A DNA stretch of 64,000 nucleotides, from the NCBI GenBank assembly GCA_947179485.1, contig OX359245.1, positions 76,681,067 to 76,745,066 on the forward strand. The letters are read 5' to 3'. Below, one piece after another: positions 1 to 11,916 of this stretch. The notes below the pieces were generated by a model. The model had not been told where the DNA came from and searched no databases. It saw nothing but the letters and a program-made list of their open reading frames with translations. Position 1 is the first letter of the stretch, and the number at the start of each line of letters is the position of its first letter. Source of the DNA: Allacma fusca. Taxonomy: Eukaryota; Arthropoda; Collembola; Symphypleona; Sminthuridae. A program made the position numbers and the translations under genes.

Positions 1-194
1 GAAACATTAATTTATACTAATGTTTTACTGTTTCTTTTTAACTTATTGTTAAATAATTGTATTTAGTTTTATAATAATTGGTTTCCAAGCATCACTTAGT
101 ATTTAACCCTTTTTGACGTTCATCTATGGACGTTTGCATTCCTTAATTATTATTAATCCTTATTTCATTTCTCCTAAAAATGGCAAAGGTTTTT

Positions 195-395
195 TAAGGA
201 TAAACTTACAATCTGCCCATTTAATCCAATGGTTCAATTTTGTCCTATGTATATGAATCGCTAGAGCAGATGTCTTGTAGTTGTTCTTTTATACGTGCAT
301 TTTGTGCTCCCTGATTCTGACTTCTAAAGGCCGTCCTGTTTCTCCAATGTATACGAAATTGTATGAATCACAATTTATCCGGTATTTTAAAAACT
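195..395 (-). mobile_element. Penelope-like element fragment (GIY-YIG endonuclease)
   Basis: Read on the minus strand, this stretch encodes a piece resembling the C-terminal GIY-YIG endonuclease of Penelope-like retroelements. It contains NFVYIGETGRPLEVRIREH, then a SALAIH segment and a tryptophan-rich HWIKWADCKFIL segment, in the order expected for the family. One in-frame TAA lies a few residues after the REH motif and another stop follows the end. No reverse transcriptase part is recognisable inside the window, and the rest would lie to the left or has been lost. The piece is therefore a dead remnant. The identification rests on the YIGETGR core and the spacing of the following His and Trp residues. 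Confidence 0.65.
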
Positions 396-1120
396 TTTTT
401 AAACTTTCATTCCGAGTTGGCACAGTTCCTAGATAAAAACCTGTTGGTGAAGATGTGTTTGTGCGTAATATTTAATAGTTTCCAAGTGTACAGATCAATT
501 TTGCTTTGTGTCTGATAACTCAATCAGACCTCAGTGCTATAATAAAAATTGTACAAACTAAATCCTTTTTACAACAAATATTATACGCACATAATTACAA
601 TGAAAATCAATGTAATGTTTACGATGCTAGCAGTAATAATTACAGGTGCTTACAATTTATATCTACGTTTAACATATATTGCTCACGATTTAACTCGCTT
701 CTACTTCAATTACAGTGGAACTTGTGACAACTTTTAAATTTACCAGAATAGTGTTGTGGTTCTATTTGAACTAATGGTAATCAAAATATTTTTGATCTTA
801 AAAACAATAGGATCGAATTCCAACTGTATAATATGTTAATGAAATTAATGCTTAGTTTTATAATATTGTATCGCTTTTAAAGATAAAGATAATTTTAGTT
901 CAAGAATAAAACTAATACTAATTGAATCCGGTTATTAATTCTGACAAATCTGAAAGTTGAAAAAACATAAAATGCAGAAAGAAAGAAGAATACTAATACG
1001 TACGTGCACTTTAGTACTAACCGTATAAAAATTAAGTAGCTTTTAAACGATAAGTTTTGAAGGAAGAAAAAGGAAACTTTTAGAAGACAGCAACAAATAA
1101 ACATCCTTGCGGAATCTTGA
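396..1120. other. Intergenic, nothing recognised
   Basis: AT-rich sequence between the Penelope scrap and the 3' side of receptor gene A1. Short open frames here have no recognisable motif and no paralogue elsewhere in the window. Confidence 0.5.
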
Positions 1121-1124
1121 AAGC

Positions 1125-1155
1125 GCGGCCATTTTATTGCTAATAAAATGGCCGC
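1125..1155. repeat. Perfect 14-bp inverted repeat with 3-nt loop
   Basis: The left arm GCGGCCATTTTATT (1125-1138) is followed by GCT and then its exact reverse complement (1142-1155). It starts about 120 bp beyond the stop codon of gene A1. The right arm continues into a repeat that recurs at 38773-38856. Confidence 0.8.
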
Positions 1156-1235
1156 CGTCTCAGGTTTCCCGTCCACAGATAAAAGCACAATTGCAATTGA
1201 TATTTTTGATTCACCGTAAACGTAAGTTAGCGTCT
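1140..1235. repeat. Dispersed repeat, copy 1 (copy 2 at 38773)
   Basis: The segment beginning AATAAAATGGCCGCCGTCTC recurs in the same orientation at 38773-38856 with scattered mismatches. Both copies sit beside family A receptor sequence: this one lies just past the stop codon of A1, and the other marks the exact point where fragment A4 is truncated. It may be a small transposable element or a recombination breakpoint. Confidence 0.6.
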
Positions 1236-1273
1236 GCGTCCTACGCTTGCTTTTCGCAAAGAACCTATGGAAC

Positions 1274-2584
1274 TTATTTTGCGACAAGAAGCTTCCCCGT
1301 TTTGGTAATTATAAAATGAATAAATTCAGGTGTCGATGTTCTTCCCAATTTTCTGAAACTCCCAACGCAAATACCAGCGGTTGGGATGGACATGACCATT
1401 CTAGAAATGAGTTTTTGCCTGTCTCTTGCTTTCTGTTCAAGCTGAAGTGAACTCAGCAATATAAGAGTTTTCAAAGAGTCTATCTCCCTACACAAACCAA
1501 ACGCTTTGTCATAAATGATGGAATACGTACAAATTCCTTCAATTCCAATAATTCCTAGCGCAATTGAACTAATAAGTGACGTATGTACTAGACGTGTAGC
1601 AGAATACAGAAGCAATATAGAAGCCTGAATGGAAAGTAGTTTAAATGAAAATACAATATTTTCACACGCTTCGTTAAAATACTTCACAAGAATTGTCAAA
1701 CGTTTGCATTCGGAAATTGCAGCGTTGATACGACTCACGGTCATCACGTTCTCCTCATCACTACAGAAATTGAAATGTTAATGTTTTTTAATATAAGAGT
1801 ATAATTTATTTATGGTTTCCAAAAAATTATTATTGATCCTTACTTGGGAATCAAATCTTCTTTGGCTGTTTTGAAGCTTTGAATAATAGTTTGGAAAAAT
1901 ACGACATGGAACCAAACCACAAAAATGACTATCAGTAATATTGTGAGAGTATAAATTCCAGTCTCCACCACCATCCAGAGTAAGTAAGTACTTGCATTTG
2001 TAAATTGTACGCCTAGTACTGAAGCCAAGTACACGGAGTTTGTGGGGTTTGTTATAAAAACGACGGCATACATGAGTGCAGTCCCAATTGCAAGTACGGG
2101 AGAAGCAGCAGCCAAAATATCTTGAATTGACCATTTACTCCGTCGTGTTAGTAGGTCTGGATTGAAAATTAGCTCGTATTATTTTACACAATTGTATAAA
2201 TTTTCAATTACAAATCCAGTGTGTCCTACCTGGATTTTCGAACACGGCTTCATTTAAAATCACTGAAACGATGCCGGGATTGCGAGACAAGGTTGCCATC
2301 CAGTATGTCATGTGAATTTGACCCAGCGTAACGGTAACATGAAAGCAAATGTCCCTTCCAACGAAATTCAGGGAAATCATCACTGATTGAACGAGCCGGA
2401 ATGAAGTGAATGTGAGATGGAAAAACGAAATGAGTAAATAAAAACAGAACACATATCGTCCAATTCCAAGCCTTGCTTCACATTTCCCTCGTTTGAGATC
2501 CATTCTTAACGGCAGGATAAATAATTTGAACATAAAGTTGTTAAAGAAAAGTAGACTATAACGTATCTCGGTGATTGTAAACAT
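1274..2584 (-). CDS. Family A seven-TM chemoreceptor-like protein A1
   Basis: Putative plasma-membrane receptor of 384 residues, resembling divergent arthropod gustatory/odorant receptors. Exons are 2584-2230, 2156-1844 and 1760-1274; introns are 73 and 83 bp with GT/AG ends and phases 1 and 2, and the summed length is a multiple of three. The start MFTITEIRY is conserved in A3 and A6. Exon 1 has a charged PLRMDLKRGKCEAR loop followed by long hydrophobic stretches. Exon 2 adds about three membrane segments. Exon 3 adds two or three more and ends SFRKLGRTSTPEFIHFII before a short basic tail. No classic TYhhhhhQF gustatory motif is visible, so the family name is inferred from topology, length and similarity to the B family. 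No internal stop or broken splice site is seen. Confidence 0.65.
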
Positions 2585-4190
2585 GGTCGAGTAATTATAT
2601 GTAAGTATTGCAAACAAAATGGGAAATGTTACTATTTCTTGGCCTTTCTGAAAAAAGAACCCCAAGACGACGGAATGAGTTGGGCGAGTTGAAACCGGCC
2701 GTAAATTAAGAAGCACAAAATTGCCTATATTGATTATTATTAAGCTTAGTTTATATTTAGGAAAGAATGCTGAATACAGGGGAATTACTCCGATTGCTCG
2801 ACCGACGTCTGTGAAATGGATAAAAATTATTGGCTGTTATTCTATCGTTTATAAAATACACACTCAAAAGAGGATATACACACAGGCAAACGGATATTTA
2901 ACAGTTCCAAAACATCAATTATGTTTCCGGGTTTGCTCAACAGTTCATCATAATGGTTTACTCTACTATCATTTCAATTTAAAAATAATTTTAGTATAGC
3001 GAACAATATATATGTGATGTTATTTATTCAGAGTTTTGTGGTATTTTGTTTAAACAGCAAGAAAACAACAAAATAGTTTTATTCGGCTTACAATCACGAC
3101 ATCCGCATCAACATAGCAATTCAAATTGACAAAACAACAACTTAGTTAAACACACTACACTGTTAGACCTCATTATCAGTTCTGGTTTGAATATTGTTTG
3201 AAATTTACTTTAGTATTAAAATTGGAAGAAATTGTGTGTCGAGTTATTAAGCATCACATTTAAGTGTGAGTTTAAGCTTCGATTTAATTGATTTCAGATC
3301 ACAGTTCAAGTTTGAATGTTGATTGAATACTTGAAAGTACTACTGATGACTAGGTTGTATTTATAAGCGAATAAAATACTGAGAAAAAAATTCTTGCCCA
3401 CTGTTTGCCAACTTTAAAATACAAAATACCATCGGTCTGAAAAGTGTATTTTGAAATATTGTGTTAGAAAATACAGCGTAGCTCTGATGTTTATGAATAT
3501 ACTTGATAGGGCATATGTATATGACATATACATGACATATATATATGACATTGTATTGTAAAAATAAATGAGCCGCATTGGTCAACAAGCTTACAACAAT
3601 TTTTATTAAAATGATAGACGAACACCCCGAACATACATAGTCATGCAATCAATTTGGGTAGATTTTAGATTTTGATTGCGAGATCAGGAATCGAGATGCG
3701 TCATGCACTAGAATGTGATTGACATATGAAACCAATTCTACACCGCTAGAAATTTCTTTTATTTCGTATTCTTGAAAGTTGCATTGTCGGCTAACTTTCT
3801 TGAAACAAATATCACTGACGTTATCGAATTTGCTATTATTTGCGACTAACGTGCAGTGACCTAAGGCCGACGCACCATACCTTTAAATTTCAGAGCCGAC
3901 AAAATAAAATTACCTAGATTTGATAAGTTCACGGAACATCAATTATTCCAGTCAGTTGACAATTCCTTAGATCGAATTCGTGGCGAGCAGCGTTATGATA
4001 TATTGTGCGGATGAAATATTTGTATTGCCTGCTAAATACAATGTCTTCGGCTTGAACCACTGATGTGCAATGTTAAGTATGAATATACATTACCTATTTT
4101 AATACACATGCTAAACTCAAGCTTTAGAAGCTAGGAGTTGTTATTGTCAATTCAACCTGTCAAGGACATGATTGAAGTCTATTACTCCTC
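2585..4190. repeat. 5' flank of A1, part of the duplicated unit
   Basis: No gene is recognised. The part around 2960-3650 is repeated upstream of A2 (about 7490-7760), A3 (25690-25940), A4 (39360-39640), A5 (42850-43110) and A6 (45270-45520), so the flanks were copied with the receptors. A TA-rich simple stretch with repeated TGACATATA lies at about 3510-3555. Confidence 0.5.
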
Positions 4191-4194
4191 TACC

Positions 4195-4260
4195 CGGTAT
4201 ACTGCTGTAACAATTTGTAAAATCATTTTTGAGAACATAATTAATTTACTTGTCTGCTTA
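4195..4260 (+). pseudogene. Scrap of family B receptor exon 3
   Basis: About 60 bases match the last part of B-family exon 3 (encoding LTICKIIFENxINLL) and its beginning of 3' flank. The rest of the gene is absent, so this is a terminal fragment left by duplication and deletion. Confidence 0.55.
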
Positions 4261-5472
4261 ATATTACTGAAAAAATGCCCTAATTCTCTCTCGGAATGAT
4301 TTATAGTTTTTCCTATTTCAAATCTAACTATACTTAATATGAATATTACACTGTGTGGTACATTACTGATATAACTGTATTTAATAAAATGAAACAAGTG
4401 GCGCGACAAAACAAATTATGTATGTATTTGCAAACGCTTCCACTTAGCTTTGCAGCATAGTTTTATGAATTATTGAGTGTATCTAGAATTTTTATTTGAA
4501 TCATTGATTACGAAAATTGTTTTCTGCCTTTAATTTCGGTTTTCTCTTAAACTAGGGTGTCTATCAATGTTAAGAAAAGCTGAACCAGCAGTTCCCTGCA
4601 GAGCTGCGTTCGGGTCCAGTAAATTCAGGATCCGAACTTGAACTTGACCTGCACTTGAACTAGCAAGTATAAATTTGCATGGACACAAACTTGGTATTTT
4701 GAATCTTATCAAGTACTGGGCACCTCGATAATTTTTACCAAGTATATTTTGGGGTACCTGAACTTGAAATAGTACCTGAATTCGATTCCCAAATTGTGTA
4801 ACGCGAACCTGAACCCAAACTTGAATTTAAAGTATTACAAGTAATTTTTTAAAATACAAAACGTCATGCCATAACACAATGAAAATTACAGTTTACAAAA
4901 CAAATTGTATTAAATATTTTAATAATACAAAAGATAACAGTTAAGAAGTTATAGTGCGGCGGTATTATACATAGGTACAAAAACATTTATTGCTGCAGCT
5001 ATTGTAACGCCTTTCCAAGTATTAATTGTACCACAGCAGTAGCACTAAGCTTGAGATAATCGTCATGTTACTTAAATTTCAACTTACGAATAGTGTCTGA
5101 TAACATTGAGATGATGAACCCTCGCCTAGTCCTAATCCTCCAAAAATTGCGGTGTGCGTAATGCATGTGCTTAATGAGTCGGTAACGTTTTCATCATGAG
5201 CGCGAAGTCAATTTCATTTTTATGTATGTGGATTGCCAGTAGCCATTCGGGTTTCAAATTCCAAAAATAACCACAAAATATACTGTTTCAGTTTTAGCGA
5301 TAACTCGTTTTACATTTGATTATCGGTTTTCGTTTGCTTTTCAAATGCCTTTTGTCATATTGATCGGGTAATATATAATATTTTTTTTATAATGTTATCC
5401 AATCCCGGTGTCCAAGATAATATTATTAAAATGCTGTGCATGGGACATCTGATAAAAACTTTAACGATGGCC
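4261..5472. other. Intergenic; degenerate AACTTGA word repeat at 4610-4830
   Basis: No gene is recognised. Between about 4610 and 4830 the words AACTTGAACTTG, ACCTGAACTTGAA and GAACCTGAACC recur irregularly, a low-complexity array. Similar word arrays with other motifs occur at 17560-18080 and 42085-42310. The remainder is AT-rich sequence. Confidence 0.4.
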
Positions 5473-7127
5473 TCATTTTGCTAGCAAAAGCTTTCCCGTT
5501 TTAATAATTATAAAATGAATAAATTCCGGTGTAGATGTCCTTTCCAATTTTCTGAAACTCACAACGCAAATACCAGCAGTTTGAATTGACATGACTATCC
5601 TAGAAATTAGTTTCAGTCTGTTTATTGCTTTGAGCTCAAGATGAAGTGAACTCAGCATTATAAGAGTTTTCAAGGAGTCTATCTCCCTGCACAAACCGAA
5701 CGCTTTGTCATACATGATGGTGTATAAACAAATTGCTTCAATTGCAAGAATTCCAAGCGCAATTGAGCTCATCAGTGAAATATGGGCTAGGCGGGTAGCA
5801 GAATACAAGAGCAATATCGCATCTTGAATGAAAAGTATTTTTATTGAAAATACAATATTTTCAAAAGCTTCGTTAAAAAGCTTCACTAGAATTCTCAAAG
5901 GTTTACATTCGGAAATTGCAGCGTTGATACGACTCAAGGTCATTTCGTTCTCCTTATCACTACACAAATTGAAATGTAAGATTTTAGTAAAACAAATTCA
6001 TAAATTAATTTGTGGTTTTAGTATAATTACTTGTATTTAATATATGTAATTGTATAACTGAATTTTACCTGAGAGCCAAATCTTGTTTAGCTGTTTTGAA
6101 ACTTTGAATAATAGTTTGGAAAAATATGACATGGAACCAAATCACAAAAAATGCCATCAGCTCCAATGTGAAAGTATAAATCGCAGTTTTCACCACCATC
6201 CACAGAATATAAGTACTTGCATTTGTAAATTGCACGTTAAGTGCGGAAGACAAGTACATAGGTCTTCCGAAATTTGTTAGAAAAACTACGACATACATTA
6301 CTGCAGTCCCAATTGCAAGTAAAGGAGTAGTTGTTGCCAGAATATCTTGAATTGAGAGTTTACTCTTTCGTGTTAGCAGGTCTGGTTTAAAAATTATATT
6401 TAATTATTTTAAATTAATGTAAAAATTTTCACAGGCACATACAGTGTAACATTTAAATTAAAATTTCAAACAAGCATCAGTGTCCACACTGGTCAGCAAT
6501 GGTTTTGAATTTGAATGTGTGTACATATGTATATAGTACAGGGACGAACATACAATTATCCATCAAGCAATAAGTTTTTCTTACAATTAGTCAAATAATG
6601 AAAATACGTACATTCAAACATTATCCCATTAATTAGATATACATTAAGCTCCTTGCCAGAGAATCGTGACGTTAAAATTTATATTCTTAATAAGGTAAAG
6701 TATCCCCTAGTCCATCGGATCTTAGCCATAACAATAACGACTAGACACGAAACGATAACTTGTATAACTAAGCAGGATTTTTAAACACGGCTTGATTTAA
6801 AATCACTAAAACAATGGAGGGATTGCCAGCCAAGGTTACCATCCAGTATTGAATGTGAATTCGCGCAAGGGTAATGGTAACATGAAATGAAAAGTCCGTT
6901 CCAACGAAATTATGGGAAATCATAACTGATTGAACGAGCCGGAATGACAAGAACGAGAGATGGAAAAACGAAACGAGTAAATAAAAACAGAAGAAATATC
7001 GTCCAATTCCATGTCTTGCTTCGCATTTCCCTCGTTTGAGATCCATCCTTAACGGCAGGATAAATAGTTTAAATAACACGTTGTTAAAGAAACGTAGGCT
7101 ATAACGTATTTCGGCGATTGTAAACAT
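5473..7127 (-). CDS. Family A receptor-like gene A2, exon-1 splice donor lost
   Basis: Paralogue of A1 with the same three exons: 7127-about 6773, 6381-6069 and 5959-5473. Exons 2 and 3 have exactly the lengths of A1 (313 and 487 nt), open frames and good GT/AG ends. At the end of exon 1 the family sequence AATCCAG|GTAAGT is replaced by AATCCTGCTTAG, which gives a proline, an alanine and a stop. Without a donor the first exon cannot join exon 2 in the usual way. The gene is either a young pseudogene, splices at an unseen site, or makes a truncated product. The coding parts otherwise look as constrained as those of A1. Function, if any, would be that of a membrane chemoreceptor. Confidence 0.55.
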
Positions 7128-9076
7128 GCCTAAATATATGTATAAAAAAAATAAGTGCGAAATGTTACTATTCTTCTGCCTGAAACCTTTCTGATAAAAG
7201 ATATCCGAGATGCCAGAATTAGTAGACGAGTTGTTCACGGCACAAAATTGACAAGCCAAAAATGCCCCTTTACTAAAATATTTGAAGCATAATGTACAAT
7301 TGGAAAATACTGCTGGAAATAGGAAAATGGGAGATTTCTCGACTGACAGCTGTTAAATGGCATGAAAATCCTTAACTCTAATTTTAGCGTTTATAAAATA
7401 TACACGTCAGCAAAAGAAGATATGCACGTTTACCGACATTTAGCTTTTCAAACAACTTCGGAGTCATTAATTGTGTTTTCATAATTGTTCAACTGTTCAG
7501 CGTATTGGCTTGCTATACTATTAGTCCAATTTAAAAATAATTTTTATAATAATGAACAATACACATTGTCATGTAAATTAGTGGGAGATTTTGTTGAAAC
7601 AACAGGAACAAAACAACGACAAATGTTTATTCGTCCGACAAATACAACAGCAGTTACAACATTTGAATTCAAAACAATAACTGTGAGTAACAGATAACAA
7701 TGAGTGTAGTACACTGTTAAACCTCGTCATCAGTTTTGAATATAATTTGCTTTAAATTGAAGTTGAGGGTTGAGTCGAAGACAACAAAACAAAAACATAA
7801 CCAAACGGCAACAAAATAATTACAACCTAAATTGAAACAACTAGTAATAAAAATTAAATTCAGTTGGTCTTTAGCGCACCCTAAATAATGTCGACAACAT
7901 AAGAAGATTTATTGTATATTCCAACGTGTTTTGTTTTCTTGCTAAAATGGAATTTTCACAGATATTGAATACCATATAAACACATTAGATGTCAAGATTA
8001 AAATCATGCTAGCGAAAAGTATTTTAAGCCAAATGATCTCATTCTACACCGCTGCGCCCCAATAAAATTTATGCTGCCTGAACTACTCTGCAGTCCGTCC
8101 GAATGTGCAGGATTCTCACTCAAACCAAAAACAAACACACGAGCCAATGTTGTATTATAGATCCGTTTCTATTATGTTGATTCTCAATCTTCGTGGCTCG
8201 TAAGTAAGGTATCAAAAATAGTGTTCAAATATCTGCACAAGTAATTATTTTTAGCATTAATGGTCGACATTAGGCTTAATTTGTTTTTACATCCAGCAAT
8301 TTAGGAATAATTACAGCAGGTTGCCGTATTAACTTTTCAGTTTAACGAAATATCGATGTTTTCAACCCTTCGACTTCTGGAATTTTATTGTCTTCATTGG
8401 GTTTAATTACCATTGAATTATTCATTAAAGTCGAAGGAAATGTTTTGACATTATGGATCAAAAGGTCCCACCTGCGCAAAATTTGTCTATTTGTGTTGAT
8501 GATGCCTAGAAACATAAAATATGTGCGGTATACCTGTAAGCCTGACTCAATACTTACTTAAACACTTTTCCAGCATTTTTAATGCAAGGGTCGAACTTTT
8601 ATGAGAAAATTGGGAGATTATCCAGAGGGAAATAATATTTCTGGCAGGAAATAATTTTGTAAATATTAAACGGAAGGGGTTCAGTTTTTCAGCGAATAGG
8701 GATTTTTTAAATTCGTTGATTATTTTTTGGCCGGGATTTGAAAATTTGTTGGCGTGTTTCATGAAAATAATTATGTTGATGACATTATGATGATATAACT
8801 CCTTAATCCAGTTTCTGTAGAAATCCTTTCCAGCAGTGCGGTTGACAATTTAGTTGACAGACATCATAATTAGAAAGGAGTTCAGACACTATTGATTTTC
8901 AACAGCCCTGTGTAGTAATGACAAGAAACGTGTGGCGAAAGTGTTATATATTTATTATTTCGTTTTTAATTTTGTCTAACTATGCTTACTGGCAAGGTCC
9001 AGAGACATTCCTAAAAAAAACAATTAATACTCAGTATTTGCTTGTAAACAGCTTTACGGTAATAATTAATTGAATA
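7128..9076. other. Duplicated flanks of A2 and B1
   Basis: No gene is recognised. About 7490-7760 repeats the A-family 5' flank. About 8095-8190 has a block around TGCAGGATTCTCAC that recurs near 28125, 40150 and 45835. On the minus strand that block reads as a short conserved phrase (GLxENPAxSDxLQ), which could be an exon of an unidentified gene. About 8770-8900 repeats the B-family upstream region found at 60830-60930. Confidence 0.4.
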
Positions 9077-9957
9077 CAGTGAATTTCCCATATAGTGGTT
9101 TCCTCTTAGATGGCATTCCCTCTTTAATGGCACCAAAAAACCCTCCCTAGAGGTTTGCAATGTTAAAGGTATACAGTATTGTGACACCCGCTATAATGGT
9201 ATTCCCTCTATAATGCCACTATTATATATGTGTTACGGTGGCTCGGACAATGCAAAATTATAATGGCAGTTGGCATAAAATTAGCTAGATAATAGCTACA
9301 AAAGTATATATATTATAAAACGTGAGGGCGGTTAATAATGCTTATGTCGGTTGGTTCAATTTTAATTTCAAATGTTAATACAGTTTGATTATTATTGTGG
9401 TTTACTGACGACCTGGTATGATTAGCTGGATTTACGGCATATGATCCGTGACTTAAGTTAAAACGAACAGTTATAACACAAATCATTGCCATTTTTGCCT
9501 TGCCTCACTTCTAATAGGTTTCAATTCGTGCTGGTTTTTTAAAATAAATTGAATTATTATATTGAAGATTTAAAATGACATTAAACAGACAGCCAAGCAA
9601 AACCTCATTGTGAAAAAACCGCAGAGTACTCGGTGGAAGTAATTATCATTGCAATAATTCCAGGATTTTGGTTTCTGGAATGGTAACCTTGCAGTCGAAA
9701 AGTTTGTTACAACTAATAATATTAATAGTATGAGGAAACCTAAAGTTACTGAAAATCTTTAACTCGATAAAGCTTAGCATACCTCATAATTTTGAGTATT
9801 CTGTAAAAATAAATAAATTTATAAATGTATTTAGTTACAGTTATTGTCTAAAAACATTAATAGTATATAGTTAACCATTAGTAACATACAGTGGCATTCC
9901 TATATATTGGCAGGAATTTGTCACTCCCTTGGAAACCACTATATAGGAAATTCACTG
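9077..9957. mobile_element. MITE copy 1, TA target site, 27-bp TIRs
   Basis: 881 bp bounded by inverted repeats beginning CAGTGAATTTCC (27 bp, one mismatch between ends) and flanked on both sides by TA. Copies 2 and 3 at 36992 and 57811 lie in the opposite orientation. TA duplication and a CAG start are typical of Tc1/mariner-pogo group non-autonomous elements. No transposase is encoded. The ends contain internal repeats of phrases such as GGTTTCCTC and GGCATTCCCTC. Confidence 0.85.
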
Positions 9958-9959
9958 TA

Positions 9960-10488
9960 TCCTCCAAATGTTGTGGCTTCCTCTTAGCCAGGATTTGCTT
10001 TATATTCGTATGCTCATATTTTCCCTAGGATTATATATTTTTTATTCACGAGTAAGATACAATGGCATATTCATAAATTCGTAGGTATTTTGCATCCCAT
10101 AGATAACACAGCACAGGAAATTCACTGTACTTGAAACTGTAATCAACAGCTCCGAACAAAGGTATATCGATATAGACACATTTCATTTAACTGTCCAACC
10201 AAATTTTTCCCTCCTTAATTACGAATCGTAACCGACCATTATTTCAGACGTGTAAGTATTTTTTATTGAAAAGCCATATAATTACAATAAATTATTATGT
10301 GAACAGAATTTTATAGATAATTATTAATGTTGGGACATTTGATTGCATCAAGTTAGCAAAGGAGAAATTTCCTATTGAGAATTGAATTGCGAAAAGTATT
10401 TTTCCATGCCACCTGTATTCAGACGGGAGTTTAGTCCTTTGGTCTTGAATACACAAGTAGGACCAAAATTTGGGGGGTTATTTCCAGG
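9960..10488. other. 5' flank of B1 with a solo MITE end
   Basis: No gene. A TTCACTGTA element end occurs at about 10118-10131, probably a relic of another related MITE. From about 10190 the sequence resembles the upstream regions of B3, B4 and the 57.2-kb remnant. Confidence 0.4.
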
Positions 10489-11916
10489 ATGCCAGATATA
10501 TGACCTATTGCAGATATTTACTTGTACAAAATCTCCCAGTGGATGGTATTTGCTTGCAGTGGCCCATACGATATTGACAACATAACGAAAAGACTTTTTT
10601 TTTATTAGATGTTGCATGGTAGCCTTTGATTCCACAAACGAAAAGAGTTGTTAAAACAAAATCCAAGAAACGAATGATTTTCTGGATATTATTTACAAGT
10701 GCGAGCTGGATATACAAAATTTTTGTGTTAGTAAGGTTTATTCAATACATGACTCGGGAAGATGAGATTACAATTTTGATGAAACCTCTGCTTGCTGTTT
10801 ACACTCTTATCCTGGGTTTTGAGCTAGCGTTTCTGTTAACTCAAGCCGTGTATTTTGAAGAGCTGCCGATTCTACTTGAACTTTTTGTAAATATGAAATC
10901 TGATTACAAAGGTTCGAAACATACAAAAAAAGCAGATACTTCATGCTTAGTTTCACTGTAATATAAAACTTTAATCAAGGTATGGGTTTTTGTTAATATT
11001 TTTGAAAAATTTGTGATTGAGAGACCGACAACCAAATTTGAAGAGATTTTGGCGGACTGGTCGGGGCTGTACATGGCATTTGTTTTTTACTTCGTCATTT
11101 TTATTTTGTTAGGCTTCATTATTATTTTGTTTTTACTGGCACAGTTCCCATTATTCTTAACATCTTTGGTAAATGACCCAAAGTCCTTGTACTCCACTTC
11201 CATTTGCGTCTTTGAGGCTCCTATACTTTTAATTTTTTTAACAGATTTTCCCAAGGCAATGTATTGGGGGTTTATTGCTTTCGCCATAACGTGTTTTGGA
11301 TGTGAAATATGCGAACAGATTAGGCATGAATATTATAATTCATTGGACAAAAAATGCCATTAAAAAAAATTACCTGCAGGTAGTGATATCTGATTTAATT
11401 TGCGTGGACAAAAACTTGAGCAACTGTATCTTAAAAAAATATTTTTACGGGTTTAACCAAAACGAGTACAGTACTTTGGACGTTTTTCGAACTGAAGAAA
11501 ACTTTGTCAAATACTACAGACGTATGGAATTGATTCACAACTTGGGTATGCGTATTTTTAGCCCAATTGTCATGCGTGCCCTTAAGTGGTTGCTCATTGA
11601 AGCATCTGTTTTTGGAATTTACGGTGGGATCACAAGCAAGGAGATAATGTCTTATTTACTTTTCTTCGTGGCATTTCTAATGGTAATTGGCTTATTTGTG
11701 ATATTTACGACGATTTTAATCGTATATGAGGGATCAATGTCGACGTTGCACTCTTGGAAGGGCCGGAGGGTAACTCCGTGGGCGCGTAAATCCATGCGGT
11801 CATTTCGACCTGTGAAGATCATGATCGGATCCTATTACTACGCTGACAGCGGTATTGTCTTAAAAATTTGTAACATTATTTTTGAGAACACAATTAGTTT
11901 ACTGATGTCGTCGTAA
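10489..11916 (+). pseudogene. Family B receptor B1, open exons but splice sites destroyed
   Basis: Paralogue of B4. Exons correspond to about 10489-10911, 11005-11323 (319 nt) and 11451-11916 (466 nt); exons 2 and 3 equal the lengths in B4. Long hydrophobic reading frames survive (for example GLYMAFVFYFVIFILLGF and WLLIEASVFGIYGGI). Five defects are visible: a TGA in the fifth codon after the conserved ATG; a 53-bp insertion in exon 1 flanked by the 9-bp repeat ACGAAAAGA; loss of the exon 2 acceptor AG (TTTTTGA); a GC instead of GT donor after exon 2; and loss of the exon 3 acceptor (TTTTACGG). Only the exon 1 donor AAAG|GTTC remains. Normal splicing is therefore unlikely. Confidence 0.7.
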
